A stretch of DNA of 61,279 nucleotides from Amphimedon queenslandica (taxonomy: Eukaryota; Porifera; Demospongiae; Haplosclerida; Niphatidae). Shown here piece by piece: positions 10,193 through 22,443 of the stretch. Each line of letters begins with the position of its first letter. The stretch's first letter is position 1. The DNA lies in the NCBI RefSeq assembly GCF_000090795.2, contig NW_003546246.1:656170-717448 (forward strand), read 5' to 3'. The position numbers and the translations under genes were made by a program. Under the pieces are notes generated by a model, which was not told where the DNA came from, searched no databases, and saw nothing but the letters and a program-made list of their open reading frames with translations.

Positions 10193-11568
10193 CTAGATTA
10201 TCACTGCAGACTGATCATGCAGCTGAGCTGTTCCGGCACTTTTAAAATTTTTCTTATTAAAAGTTTTTGTAATAAAAGTTTGGAAAATGTTTAAGTCCTT
10301 TGCATCATAGTTACTCTGTACCTTCCTCTTCCGACTGTCCAAGTACTTCGGCCTGTTGTCCAAGTACCTTATCCAATTGTGTAAGTACCCCTGCCAGGTG
10401 TCCAAGACCAGCTGCTGCAGGTTGTCGAAGTACTGCTGCCAGCTCTTTTGTATCTTTCAATAAATATTCTTGGAACGCACAACATATATGATTTGAAGCA
10501 AGTGTAAAACAACCAAAATCTGTACCATTTACTACAACTTGACAATCACCATAATTAGACACAGTCATTACTGGTATGTGCAAAGTCAGGCCAATCATTC
10601 CAGCACTTCCAGTTAGGAACAGACCATGTGCCATTGCTCCAATTTCACTTATATGTCTTTTGTCCAATAATTTACGCAAAATGCTAAATTGAATAGACAG
10701 GTACATACCAGATATAAACTCTCCCAGTTTTGGGGGAAACTCATCGGTCTGGTTGAAAGGTTGTAATGCTGCTTAGATTGAGTCATTTTCAAAAAAAGAA
10801 TCATGTATATCAGTAGCTTGTCTAATTTCCTCTATTCCAGCAGGAGAAGTTACTACTGAAGTTTCAGAAAGTGTGACAATTCTAGACACCTTGAATCTTA
10901 TATCAGGGGTTCCTCGGAAAAAGTTGGCACGAATTAAGCTTGACGAGAGTCCTGAATAATAATACTGATGACTACTAAAATTCAGAGCGTCTCTCCCTGA
11001 GAAAGTGAAATCTTTAATGAAATAGGAGTTGTTTAATGAATTGGTTAACCTTGCAGACCACACATTTTCAGTGTACTTGCGGCCTGTTCCAAAGATCTCA
11101 AAAGGAGCCATAAACGGCGAATCCTTTGGTATGGGAGAAGCCTGTCTATGTCGCTTAAACAAATCGTTGCCTGAAAAAGTTGCTCGAAGCATGCTATTGT
11201 CTTGGAGATAAGGCAAAAATGCGTAACAGTAACCACATTCATGATCCACACTTCGTTCAGATGTGACAATGTTACGTTCCAGTCCAGCAATGTCAAAAGC
11301 ATTCAAAGTGACACTGGAGCATGTTATATGTGAATCATGTAGAAACACAAAAATGTGATTTCGGAATACAACGAAATTCCTTTCGAGGGCCCATGAAAAC
11401 CTTACGATGAAAAGCACGCTTCAAAACTTCTAAGTGACTATCAATCAGTTCTGACATTTCATTGTCAGGCAGAACATACACATTTAGATGTTCTTCAATG
11501 AATGTTTCATTATACATGACTCCTTTAATTCCAAAGTACAGGAGAAGACTGTTGGGTGGACTTTTCAA
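10193..11568 (-). pseudogene. array copy 1, unidentified gene family (best preserved)
   Basis: Three minus-strand ORFs form one intronless coding region. 11568-11335 includes EEHLNVYVLPDNEMSELIDS and HLEVLKRAFHRKVFMGP. After a frameshift near 11370, 11417-10773 includes NHIFVFLHDSHITCSSVTLN, AFDIAGLERNIVTSE, HECGYCYAFLPYLQ, RHRQASPIPKDSPFMAPFEI, FTFSGRDALNFSSHQYYYSG and IRANFFRGTPDIRFKVSRIV. A single in-frame TAA (10773-10775) separates it from the same-frame continuation 10706-10311: GSAGMIGLTLHIPVMTVSNY, QVVVNGTDFGCFTLASNHIC and a C-terminal tail of repeated leucine/glutamine units (LAAVLRQ, LAGVLTQLDKVLGQQAEVLG). I do not recognise the domain. Six further decayed copies follow, so this is a tandemly amplified, lineage-restricted family. 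The single stop and single frameshift leave open a recently lost gene or sequence error. Confidence 0.6.
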
Positions 11569-11569
11569 A

Positions 11570-12160
11570 ACCTCTAAGAGAAAAGGATGTGCATAATATA
11601 TGACATGTTACATGACATGTTACATCTATCAATAAACAGGGTTTAGGAATAACTTATTTAGGCTTCTCATGAGTCACATAACATTTTGACAGGCCATTTA
11701 AGCATCACAAAGGTATAATGACAGTCTCACTGTTGACATTATTATATAGCCAGTAGCCTATATGTAGAATGGCAGCCGTTTTTATGATTTTCAAACACAT
11801 AAAAGTCTTTTGTCTTACGTTGCACAGCCTTATAAATGGCTTAAATGAGCTCTCATTCACTAAGCGATTCTCCTGGTACCTTTAATGTGGCCTGTAATTT
11901 AGCAGAAGCATTTCTGGAGAACAGGTCCAACTTCAAATTTTTGCAAAATTCTTCAGACTTTTTCTTCTTTTTTTATCTTTCTTCTATCAACACGGAAATC
12001 TTTTAAAAAGCGAACCACTCAAGTTTGCTTTTAAATCAATCCTTTGTGCTTGGGTCAAGGACTGGACAACTGGTTTCAAAAAGAAGCAAGGACACAAAAA
12101 ATAAAAGACAAAATCCAGCTGCTGACACCAGATGGGTTTGTGGTTTGTCCCACGTGAAAT
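11570..12160. other. inter-copy AT-rich stretch
   Basis: No ORF or clear similarity to the flanking array copies was recognised here. Confidence 0.4.
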
Positions 12161-12164
12161 AGCC

Positions 12165-12490
12165 CAATATTGGCAAAATTTCCATTTTGCTTATAGTTGT
12201 TCATGAAATTTATTATAAATTTTCATAATGAAACCTCTTTATTAATTGTAAAAAAGTGTGAAAATTCTTAAGTCCTTTCATTCTTAATTACTAACAATCT
12301 GGCTCTCTCACTTGTCCAAATGCCTGTGCTAATTATTGAAGTAACCCTGCCAGGGGTGTAAGGCTGCTATATCAAAGGCAGTAAAGTTAATGCTACATTT
12401 GCTCTATGTAGAAACACAAAAAAGTTTTTTTAATACAACAAAATTGCTTTTGAGAGTCAAAAGGGCCTGCCAAGTGTTCGTGACTGCATT
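12165..12490 (-). pseudogene. array copy 2, internally deleted fragment
   Basis: The sequence resembles the 3' tail region of copy 1 (the run leading into AAGTCCTTT and the spaced TTGTCCAA units). It then jumps directly to sequence matching the far upstream part of the family (AAACACAAAAA followed by a CAAAATT...TTTTGAG segment near 12413-12453). A large internal deletion joins the two. No ORF survives. Confidence 0.45.
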
Positions 12491-13389
12491 ATTACACAAT
12501 TTGCCTTAATAGATAAAGAAATACAAAAGTATACAATAAGATACAAAAGTTATCAGCCTTAATCATGAAATACATGTATGTGCATGGCTCAGCAGGCACA
12601 CCAATCAATGCCAATAAGAGATACTCTATTTTATCCATATGTGACCATAACTGACAAAAGGTACCTTATGGTGGATTTTAAAATTCATCATTATAATGCA
12701 AAATATCAACCTGTGAGTGCCCTGTTGGATAAGCATTGTGTCTAAAAGTTACATAGTAACTTTTTGCATCCTGTGGAGTAATTTTATGATGAACGGAGCT
12801 CAGGAAGTTAGATTTTTTCGGCTATAAAGACAAATTTCACTAACCGCCATAAGGTACCTGTTGTCAATTATGGTCACATATTGTATGGCTAAGAAGAGAA
12901 AAAATTGATATTAATTGCAATGTGAGGGCAGAACAATGATAAAATTTGAAACAAAGAATTATTAATAGTTTAACTGTTTAAAATGATAATAATTGAAATC
13001 ATTTACTGAAAGTTTTTCCTGGTTTGTTCTGGCAACACTTCTAACAACTACTACAAATAGAAATTATATCTAAAAGGAGTTACATCAATGGCCACTATGG
13101 AAACAACTCAGAATCTTTGTGTAGTAATTGTAACCATGTTATTCTATGCAATCACCAACAGCATAATTTTAATACTCAAGTTACTACTGTAACCATGTGG
13201 GATGCAAAACAAATAGAAGCAGCATTAATTTTAAGGCGTTTTGGCCATTACAGATAGACGTGTCTATATACACATATATCAGTAATGGCCAAAAAGCCAT
13301 CATTAAGTTGATACTCACAGCATTGATACATGCACTTCACACCCTAAAGCCCAGGTAGACTGACAGTCAAAAGTACCAACATAATATAT

Positions 13390-14530
13390 CATATTACATT
13401 TATTGAATTTTCATCACTGCAAACTGATTATGCAGCAGAGCTGTTCTTTCAAAAACTTTTTAAATACATTTTTTCTCATAAAAGGTTTATTCAATTTATG
13501 ATTTCTTAGTAATCCTTAGCATAAGTCACTATGAATTATTAAGTTGAACAAGAGGTCAAGAAAAAGAATGACCTTGACTTTGTGCTTGATCCAAAAATTA
13601 TGACTTATACATGCAAGGATAAAGTATATGCTGAAAAGTCAAAATCTATTTATACTGACCACAAATGTAAAGTTGCCAAAAGGGAGCTATGCAATGAAGC
13701 TACTGTTGTAGTAGCTATTGACGGCATCTGGAAGCTTTGATGTCCAACATGTACCAGTCATCAATGCAAAATATAGCTTTCCCCTGCCATGCATAAATTG
13801 CAGCATTGAATGACTTTAACACACAAAAAGGAACATACCACATGTCAAACAAGCGTAACAGTGTAAAAATATGCCTATAATTGGTTTCACCACCTTGCAT
13901 GTACAGCTGGGTTCGTATTAAGACTTATGAAGGTTCTTTCTACCTTCTACTTCTAGAAAAGACTTTAGACAGTATCATAACTTTGTTTCATGTGCAAACC
14001 ACAATTTTGTTTGCCGTGACCACACCCACTTATGTAGTGTGGGCGGGTTGTTGCTAAGGGTTGTTATTTTTCCAATACGTGTATAAAAGAAATGAAGTGT
14101 TGACATACAAGCAAATATATATCGCACGTGGGTGAAATCAAGTATAGGACGACCTGGGGGCGTAGCCCCCAGGTCGTAAAAAGCAATAAATGAGTCATTA
14201 ATGCCTTTTTCAGTAGAAGATAGTGAAGGTTGGTAAATAGGAGGTAATATTACAATGTCACCTAGTGTTTGAAATGTAAGGCCTTTAGTATACAATTAGA
14301 TGGTACAGATAAGGTCAAAAAAACAAGAATGTGTAATAAAGACACTGGTAGAAAAGGTTACATTCCAGATGAAAGGTGGAGGACACATTTCAATGTGGCA
14401 GCCATTGTTTCATTTTCATTTATTTTTTTAAGTTTTACTGGTCAAAAGGGTCCGCCAAGTGTTAATGATTGTATTAATGTCACTCATTACACAAAATAAT
14501 AAAGTTGCTCTTCAGCCTGTACCCGTAATA
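13390..14530 (-). pseudogene. array copy 3, decayed
   Basis: It opens with the shared family 3' marker (a GATTATGCAGC-type segment near 13430). Most of the middle is missing. Upstream-type exons are recognisable: MWYVPFCVLKSFNAAIYAWQ with IFCIDDWYMLDIKAS (13900-13715), and YTKGLTFQTLGDIVILPPIY ending EKGINDSFIAFYDLG (14295-14160). The second has a counterpart in copy 6 (LTFKKLGEIFKLLPIYQP), which supports a true shared protein segment. A GC-rich perfect hairpin (14149-14177) interrupts the downstream end of the second segment. Confidence 0.55.
14149..14177. other. perfect GC-rich hairpin, 13-bp stem, 3-nt loop
   Basis: ACGACCTGGGGGC, loop GTA, then the exact reverse complement. It is striking in otherwise AT-rich DNA. 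Smaller hairpins of the same pattern (GGGGC-NNN-GCCCC) occur at 42719-42731 and 43246-43258. It could be the apex of a transposon end or a structured RNA element; no surrounding TIRs were found. Confidence 0.6.
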
Positions 14531-14574
14531 TATTTGCATACACGGACATACTCTGCTCAAAGCAAAAAGACAAT

Positions 14575-16040
14575 TTCACAACAGACTGACTAAGCAAGTG
14601 AGCTGTTCAGGAACTTTTCAAATTATTTTCTAATTATATTTTTTTCAAGTAAGTTATTAGTGGTGAAAATGTTAAAGTCCTTTGAGTCTGAGTCACTCTC
14701 GTCAATTTGTCCAATTACCCCTTCTGGTTGTCCATCAAGTAAATTGTATCTCTGCAGGTTGTCCAAGTACAAGTGTTGGTCATCAATGTACCTTTGCCAG
14801 TTCTTTGTTATTTTTCAAAAAATATTCTTGAATTGTATAACAGATATGATAAGTATATAACAGATATCTAAGTTTTGCGAATATTTATTGACCTGGTGGA
14901 AAGGCTGTCAAGCTCTTTCAATGCAGTCGTTCATAAAATAAAAATCATATATATTATATTTCCACAAAAGCAGTGTGTACTGAAGGTTAACAATGGAATC
15001 TTGCCTCAGAAAAAATAGGCAAAAGTTAAGATTGATTGGAGTCCTGAATAATAATACTGGTACCAATAGTTCTTTAATACAACACCTCTAAAGGAGCTTT
15101 AAATGGTGAATTAAATGGAATAGAAGAAGCCTGAAGTATGCATACTTATTTCTCTTAAATATGGCAAAAAAGTCGTAGTCACATTTATGATCAACAGTGC
15201 TCTCTAACACTACTATGTCACTTGCCAGTCCGTCTATATCAAAAAATTAAAAGTAACAGTACATGTACAGGATCTAGAAACACAAAAATATTTGATTTCT
15301 AATAAAACAAAATTCCTTTTGAGGGAGGAGCAGAGATATCCTTAGCACAGAAAAATATCAAAATCAGTATCAATCAACTACCAAGTTGAACAGCTAGTGG
15401 AAAACAACTAGTGGAAAAAAACTATTTTGATTTTGTGTTCGATCAAAAGATTAGGATTCTTACATAGGTGAAGTACATGCACAAATGTAATGACGAGAGG
15501 CAAAGGAGAGTCAAGCAACTGATATAGTTAGCTGCGGATCACAAGAACATAATGATGGTATCGCTTTGTTGTCCAATATGTACAACCCATCCAAATAAAG
15601 TCCAAAATTTGTTCCATGCTTAAATTTCAGAAACATACGACATACATGTACAAGGTAAAGAAATAAATACATCATTACTACTGCATTTTTAGTAGCAGAT
15701 TGTAAGGTTACTAAATGCAAAATTTTAAAATTTCACTAAGTGTTTTAAATGTAATGTGTTTGGTATGAAACTTGATGATACAGAAAAGGATGAAGAAACA
15801 AGAGCATGTAATAAAGACACTGATAGAAAGGTTACATTGCAGAAGTGGACAAGAGGAGTGGTGGAGAGCTTTTCCACATTTGGCGGCTAGTCAGTCCAAG
15901 TTCGTTTTATTAATTTTTTGAACTTGACCGGTCCAAAGGATATGCCAAAGTGTTCATGACCGTACTGTTTGCATTAATAGGTAAAAAAATGGAAACAATA
16001 CGAAAAGTTACTTGTCAGCCTTTATCCCAAAATATTTGCA
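14575..16040 (-). pseudogene. array copy 4, decayed
   Basis: It begins with the 3' marker near 14583 (GACTAAGCAAGTGAGCTGTTC) and the Leu-repeat-encoding TTGTCCAAGTAC units (14700-14800). Fragments equivalent to FRGTP, SHQYYYSG and AFDIAGLE follow at 15000-15260 with many indels. An upstream exon survives as HVCRMFLKFKHGTNFGLYLD with GLYILDNKAIPS (15720-15530), matching the DMWYVPFCVLKSF...CIDDWYMLDIKAS exon of copy 3. A further block at 15720-15900 matches the exon downstream of it in copies 3 and 6. Confidence 0.55.
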
Positions 16041-16579
16041 ATGCTTAGCAGGCACAAGAACATACTTCCTTAATGCCAAATATATTTTCACTTTACCAAA
16101 AGTTAATGCCTAAAAACATTTCATCTTATTGCTAAAAGAGGGCAGAAGAAAGACAAGAAATAAAGCAAAATGAAACAAATCGGTAACTGTTTAAAATTAT
16201 AACAATTACAATAAATGAAATTGTGAAAGATTGTTTTTAAATAAAGAACTGATTGTCTGGTGGGTACTGGAAACACTAATAATACCACTACCAATAGTAA
16301 TAAAGAGTCATATCTTGGGTAAGTTTGTGAAGAATTCTGTAACCATTGTAACAATTTATAATGTGTAATGACCAACAGCATAAAATGTAAAACAAATGGA
16401 AGCAAGATCCATTTTAAGCCACACATGCAACATACACTACCTATACCCTCAGTCTTACATGAAGCAAATATTTATTTCTTCAAGGGACATTTGGCTGTTA
16501 CTGATGCATGTGTCTATTCACCTATGCTGAGGTAGACAATCAAAAGTACAAAAATAATTACCCATTGAAAATAATTTTG

Positions 16580-17340
16580 CACAATACCACATATCACTGC
16601 AGACTTATTATGCAGCTGAGCTAATAAAGATATTTTTTTTCACACAAGGATTTAGCAATCCAAATACATCTGCTGGTTGTCTATGTACCCCTGGCAATTG
16701 TGTAAATACCCAGTCGTGTTACATCAAAGACAGTGAAAGTAACACTCCCACATCCTAAATCTCTAGTATGTATAACACAAAAAGGTGATATAATAACACA
16801 ACGAAATCCTTTTCAGTGGCAGAAAAAAATTCTTAGGACAAAAAACTTCACACCAAATGTGGAAGTCAATTTCAATCAACGGCAAATTGAACAAGAGCTT
16901 AGGGAAGGAATAATATTGTACTATGCATTTGATCCAAGATAAGGTAGATGTTGTAAGGGTTAAATCTAGTTATTGTCACCACAAACATAATGATGAGTGA
17001 AAAAAGAGTTACTCAATTAAGCAATTGTTAAACATGTAGTTGCTCTCACTATAGCTTCATCATAATGTATCACTATGAGCTAATGATGGAATCCAGAAGC
17101 GTTGTTGTCTGACATGTAGCAGCTTTTCCTGAATATGACTTATCACACAAACAGAAATAAATGCCTCATTAAATGCCGCTTAGGTAGCAGATTGTCACAG
17201 TTAGTAAAAAGGAAGTAATTTTTAAATGTCACCTAGTGTTTCAAATGTAAAGCCATTGGGACACAAATTGACTGAACAGATTGAGGTTAAAAAAATGCGC
17301 AAAAAAGACACTGGTAGAAACACAATTTGACTTTTACCCA
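16580..17340 (-). pseudogene. array copy 5, heavily deleted
   Basis: The 3' marker (TTATTATGCAGCTGAGCT) is at about 16612. It is followed by a shortened Leu-repeat tail, a segment corresponding to the NHIFVFLHDSH region (16740-16830), and upstream-exon remnants at 17090-17300 (matching the block that reads AGTGTTTCAAATGTAA in other copies). No ORF longer than about 70 codons survives in the expected orientation. Confidence 0.45.
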
Positions 17341-18419
17341 CAATGCTTGTTAAGACGAGACACCTACGGTGCGTGGCCTTACCCCTATAGCTGTTTGATT
17401 ATCAAAATTAAAAGAACTTTAACGTGCAAATTGCATATATATATATATAAAACAAGTGTACTCCTGAAGAATAGCAGCTAGCTTGTATAGATTTATTAAA
17501 CTACCTGCAGAAGTAGCAGAATGCAAGCTAATCCAGCTACTCCCAAATTGGAGGTGTGGCATGACATTATCAACTATTAATTAATTATTTGATGGCAGCA
17601 AGCCCTAGCTGCAACAGGAAGTTTCAGATTCTTCTCTTCTTATAAGTGCTATATGACATTATAATGGCACAAATACTGTTGCCTAGATGTAAATTGAGTG
17701 ATTTGAGAGAGTTTAGGACCTTTAGATTACCTACAGTTTACTGGGGTTGAAATTCAAGAAGCTATAACTCACCAACAAGAAAGATTTAAAGAGTCCCACA
17801 AAACAATAACTAGTCTTGATCTACTGGTAAAGAGTCTCATTTACCTCCAGAGTACTACCGCTATTGCTGGGCATTTTCTCGCGAGATAAAAAGCTTCTAC
17901 TAGCTAGAGCTGCTCTCTAAACATCTCAAGGCAGTAAAGCAAGACTTTTCCTAACAGAAGAGAAGCTCTCACAGATTTAGAGTGCGCGATTATAAAGATA
18001 TACATTCTCGAAGACAAAAGAGAGCACACAGAATGAATGAATGAAACACAGACAGACAAACCGAGTACCTAGTCCTCGCCTATGCAAAGCTGGGCAAGGC
18101 CAATGAAAATTGTTTCCATATATTAGTCAATGTCAACTTATGAATAGTGTGACTGTTACAAAGTTATTATGAAATCAATTGAGTTGCGAAAGTTTTTGTT
18201 GAATTAATTAACCAAAAGGAGCTAAAAAACCACTGTATACACAACATTGTCTACAATGTGAAATGAATTGAAGCAGAACTCATGCTAAGCTACACCTGTA
18301 CTTTGGCCATTACTGATAGATGTGTCTACATATAGCATTGTTACATGCACGTTACACTATTGCCTAAAGCTGGGGTAGAGTGACAATCAAGAGTACAAAA
18401 ATTATACATATAATGTGAC

Positions 18420-19900
18420 CTTTATTACTTTCAATATATCAGTGCAGGCTCATTATGCAGCTCAGCTGTTAAGGCACTTTTAAAATATTTTCTTCATTAA
18501 AATTTTTTTTATTCATTTGTTCAAGCATTGGAAATTAAAAATCTCAGTTAATCTATCTCTGCCTCTTCCTGTTGTCCAAATACCTCTACTGGCTGTTTAC
18601 ATACCCCTGCCAGTTGTGTAATTACACTTGCATGTTGTACAATTACCACCGCCATTTGTCCAAGTACCTCCTCCAGTTTAAGCATCCCAACAAGTTGTCC
18701 ATGTATAACTGTATGTTGTACAAGTACAACTGCTGGTCATCAAGTTACCTTTGCAAGTTCTTTGATATCTTTAATAAGCAATTTAGGAATGCATAACAGA
18801 TAAGACTTTCACTAGATAAGTACATAATTGATATTAAATTTTTTGGGGAAAATTTATCAGTCTGTTTCAATGCAGTTATTTAGGAAATGCAATTGTTTTT
18901 AAAAGAAAAATGAAGTATACCATCTTCCTGCAAAAACAGTAGTTATTGAAGGTAAACGATTGGATCATGCCTCAAATTAGATTGGCACAAATTAAGATTG
19001 ATTGGAATCCATTATAATAATGGTCACTACTCACTACCTAATAAAGCTCTTGGGATGGCAGAAGCCTGACTGTGTTGCTCAAACAATAAAACATGACAAA
19101 AAAGCAAAGCACTTGTCACATTTAAAAGCAAGAGTGCTTTCTGATGTTACTATATCACTTTCATGCCCTGCCATATCAAAGGCATTAAAAGTAACTCGAC
19201 TAAGAAGTATATGAACAGAGAACATTCGATTTGTTAATACAACAAAATTTCTTTTGAGGGGCACTATAAATCAACTATCAAGTTGAACAAGAGCTTAGGG
19301 AAAGGAATTATCTAGATTTTTATTTGATCCAAAGATTATGATTTTTGCAATGATGAGTGCAAAAAGAGATTTAAGGAACTGTTACAGTTGCTCTCACTAT
19401 AGCCTTATTATAACTAGGCTTGTGGATCACTACAAGATGATAATGGAATCTGAAACCTTTGGAGTCCAATATGTACAAGTCATCAAAGCAAACTGTAGCA
19501 TTCTCCAAGAACTTGGGCTACAAAAAGGAACATAAAACATACAAGTAAAGAAATATATGCAGCGTTACTGCCCTTTTCACTAGCAGATTGTAAGGTTGGT
19601 AAATAGGAAGTAATTTGAAAATTTCACCAAGTTTTTTAAACGTAAGGTGTTTGGTACGAAACTTGATGGTACAGATAAGGATAGAGAAACAAGAGCGTGT
19701 AATAAAGACAGTGATAGAAAGGTTACATTGCAGAAGTCGACAAGAGGAGTGGTGGAGGACATTTTCAAACTTCGCAGCCAATGTACAAGTCAGTCCATGT
19801 AAGTTCATTTTTTCTTATTTCAATTTGACATGTAAAAAAGTTCCTGACAGTACTATTTTGGCTCATTACACAATTTGCCTTAATAGGTAGAGAAATGACA
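18420..19900 (-). pseudogene. array copy 6, decayed
   Basis: The 3' marker is at about 18444 and the TTGTCCAAGTAC repeats at 18560-18760. There are fragments of the SSVTLN...FDMAGHESDIVTSE region (ORF 19264-19079 reads VTFNAFDMAGHESDIVTSES, equivalent to LNAFDIAGLERNIVTSE in copy 1). Upstream exons at 19440-19600 and at 19808-19620 include CTIKFRTKHLTFKKLGEIFK followed by LLPIYQP. Frameshifts and stops throughout. Confidence 0.55.
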
Positions 19901-21414
19901 AAATATAAAAAAAAGAAAACATTACTCGTCAGCATTTCCTCCCCCCCAGAGTATTTGCATTGCCAAGCAGGCAAAGGCACATACTCTGCTCAATGATGAA
20001 GACAATTACAATTTTAACCAAATATTATGCCTAAGAGGAAAAACAAGTTTGTAAGGGCAGAAGAATGACAAAAATTAAACAAAAATATGAACAGTGTAAC
20101 TGCTCATATTCATTATTGAATTCAATTGAGTTGTGAAAATTTGCTGAATAAAGAAACCAATATGCCAGTGGTTATTGTCAACACTTACATAATGACTACC
20201 AATAGAAATAAATGGTTACATCAATGGTAAGTATATAACGAACTTACAATCTATGTGTAACCATTGTAACCATTTCATTAAGTAATGACCAACAGTATAA
20301 TTTTGCAGCTAGTTAAAATGCAAAACAAATTGAAGCAAGCCCCAGTTTAAGACAAACATGCAACATACTGACAGTATTATTAATAAGTTAAGAAATGAAA
20401 AAAATCAGAAAAAATAAAACAAGTTGCACATCAGCTTTTACCCTTAACAGTCACAAGCACATACACTGCTCAAGCCATTTACACTTTTACCTAAATTTTA
20501 GGCCTAAGACGAGAAATAAGTTCGATTTGTGATGGCAGAAAGATGACAAAAAATGAAAAAAAAATACGAAGTGTAACTGTTTAGATTTATAATGACTAAA
20601 ATCAACTGAGTAGTGAAAGCATTTACTGATAAAATAAACCAAAAGGCCGTAAAGCCACTACCAATAGTAATGCATAAAATGGGATTACATCAATGGTAAG
20701 TATGTAAAGAGCATTTAATTTTAATGAGCAACAGCATAAATTCATGTAAATATTGTAACCAGTAACAATGCAAAACAAATTCAAGTGGAAACTCAATCTC
20801 AAATCAAGCAAATATCGATGTCTTCAAAAGTAATTTCGCCATTACTGATATATGTGTCTAGTAATAGCATGTTACATGCACCTTCAACTATTGCCTAAAC
20901 TGAGGTAGACAATCAAAAGTACAAAAATAATACATCATACTACATTTATTGAATATTTAATACTGATTATGCAGCAAAAACTTTTTTTACTAAAAGTTTT
21001 TACAATAAATTTGTTTAGAAGTGTTTAAAGTGTTTAAAACCTCTGAATCTCAGTTACTCTCTATCCGTTTCTTCTGGTTGTCCAAATTCTGCTGCTTCTT
21101 GAAGTACCCAAACCAGTTGCATAATTATCCCTGCAGAGTTCACAAGTACGACCACCAGCTGTCTATATACATGTACCTTTTCCAATTGTTTAAGTACCCC
21201 TGCCAATTTTTAAGTACATGTATCTCAGCAGGTTGTCTAAGTACAACTGCTGGTTCTCAAGGTAATCTGACAGTTCTTTGGCATCTTTCAATAAATATTT
21301 TTAGAATGCATAACAGATTATTTATAGTAGGTGTAAATAACCAAAATCAGTACTAGTCACTAAAACTGGAGAATTGGCATAATTACTCACTGTCATCATT
21401 GGCATGTGCAAAGT

Positions 21415-21421
21415 CAGGCCA
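21415..21421. repeat. target site duplication, left (CAGGCCA)
   Basis: CAGGCCA directly precedes the hAT terminus and is repeated exactly after it at 23414-23420. Array copy 1 has a single CAGGCCA at the homologous site. Seven bases match; hAT elements usually make 8, so one base may have mutated. Confidence 0.85.
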
Positions 21422-22117
21422 CAGGGCTCAAAATTTAGACTTGTCCACTTGTCTAGACACCTTACTTTGATGCTGGGACCAGTAAAATATCAAAGGACAA
21501 GTCACTGCAAAGTTTTCCGCCATTTGGAAAATGACTAAAACCAAGAAAGAAGCCACACACATGGCACATGTATATAACAAACAGTCAAGCACATGTGGAT
21601 GTGATACAAATCATGAGTTTGTTTAAGTATGGCTTTACTGGCAAGTCAGAGAATTCAAGGAAGAGATATTTGCCTGATGGTGATGGAAATGAAGCTACAA
21701 CTAAAATTAGAGATTTGTTCACTGCAGAAGATGAATAGACTGAATAAAATTGGAGTGACTTACTGGAATGATAAAGCTGCCAGTACATTTATAAGCTATA
21801 TAGCTGATATGACGATTCAAGATTTACAAGAGGAAATAAATAATTCTTGATTCATAAGCCTCCTGTCAAATTCATCGACAGATCGTTCAAGTGCCAAGGA
21901 AGAAATTGTCTACATCAGGTACATATGATACGAGGAGTACCAGTTGTGCTTTTTTTGGGTCTTTTACGACTTCAAAGTGGCAAGGCTCCAGATATACATA
22001 GCAGTATTTTGGAATGTGCAATGAGAGTTGGCACTTTTAAGTGACATTGTTTCAAAACGCCTGGTTGGATTTGGCGCTGATAGAGCGAGTGTGATGAAGG
22101 GCTGTCACAATGGTGTT

Positions 22118-22127
22118 NNNNNNNNNN
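22118..22127. other. assembly gap (10 N)
   Basis: Ten N bases inside the hAT transposase, 55 bp before a large palindrome. Confidence 0.99.
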
Positions 22128-22182
22128 TGTTGACTTGTGATAATAGCTATAAAGCTATCATGAAAGGGTATTGCTTTCACTG

Positions 22183-22443
22183 CATTTGTTTCCATTGCAG
22201 TAGCAGCACATTGTTTACTAGCACTAAACCAATTGTACAGCAAAAATTCCTCCACATGCACATGATTGTTCCTTCAGAATATCAGCTAAAGAGCGAAGAG
22301 CATGTAGCAGTTTTGGTGACTTGTGATAATAGCTATAAACCTGATATTCTTAAGGAACAATCATGTGCATGTGGAGGAATTTTTGCTGTACAATGGGTTT
22401 AGTGCTAGTAAACAATGAGCTGTTACTGCAATGGAAACAAATG
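22183..22443. repeat. inverted repeat, two 101-bp arms with 59-bp spacer
   Basis: 22183-22283 and 22343-22443 are reverse complements with only about four mismatches by eye. A direct repeat (TTGTGATAATAGCTATAAA) also recurs at about 22134 and 22321. It lies next to an N gap, so a misassembled or locally inverted duplication is as likely as a real palindrome. Confidence 0.85.

Noticed and set aside
10300-10491. Plus-strand ORF rich in Cys, Pro and Ser
   Set aside because: Antisense of the Leu/Gln repeat tail of array copy 1.
10500-10700. Resemblance of the array protein (LHIPVMTVSNYGDCQVVV) to WS/DGAT-type acyltransferase C-termini
   Set aside because: Too weak by eye and no HHxxxDG-type motif was seen; a profile search would be needed, so no function is assigned.
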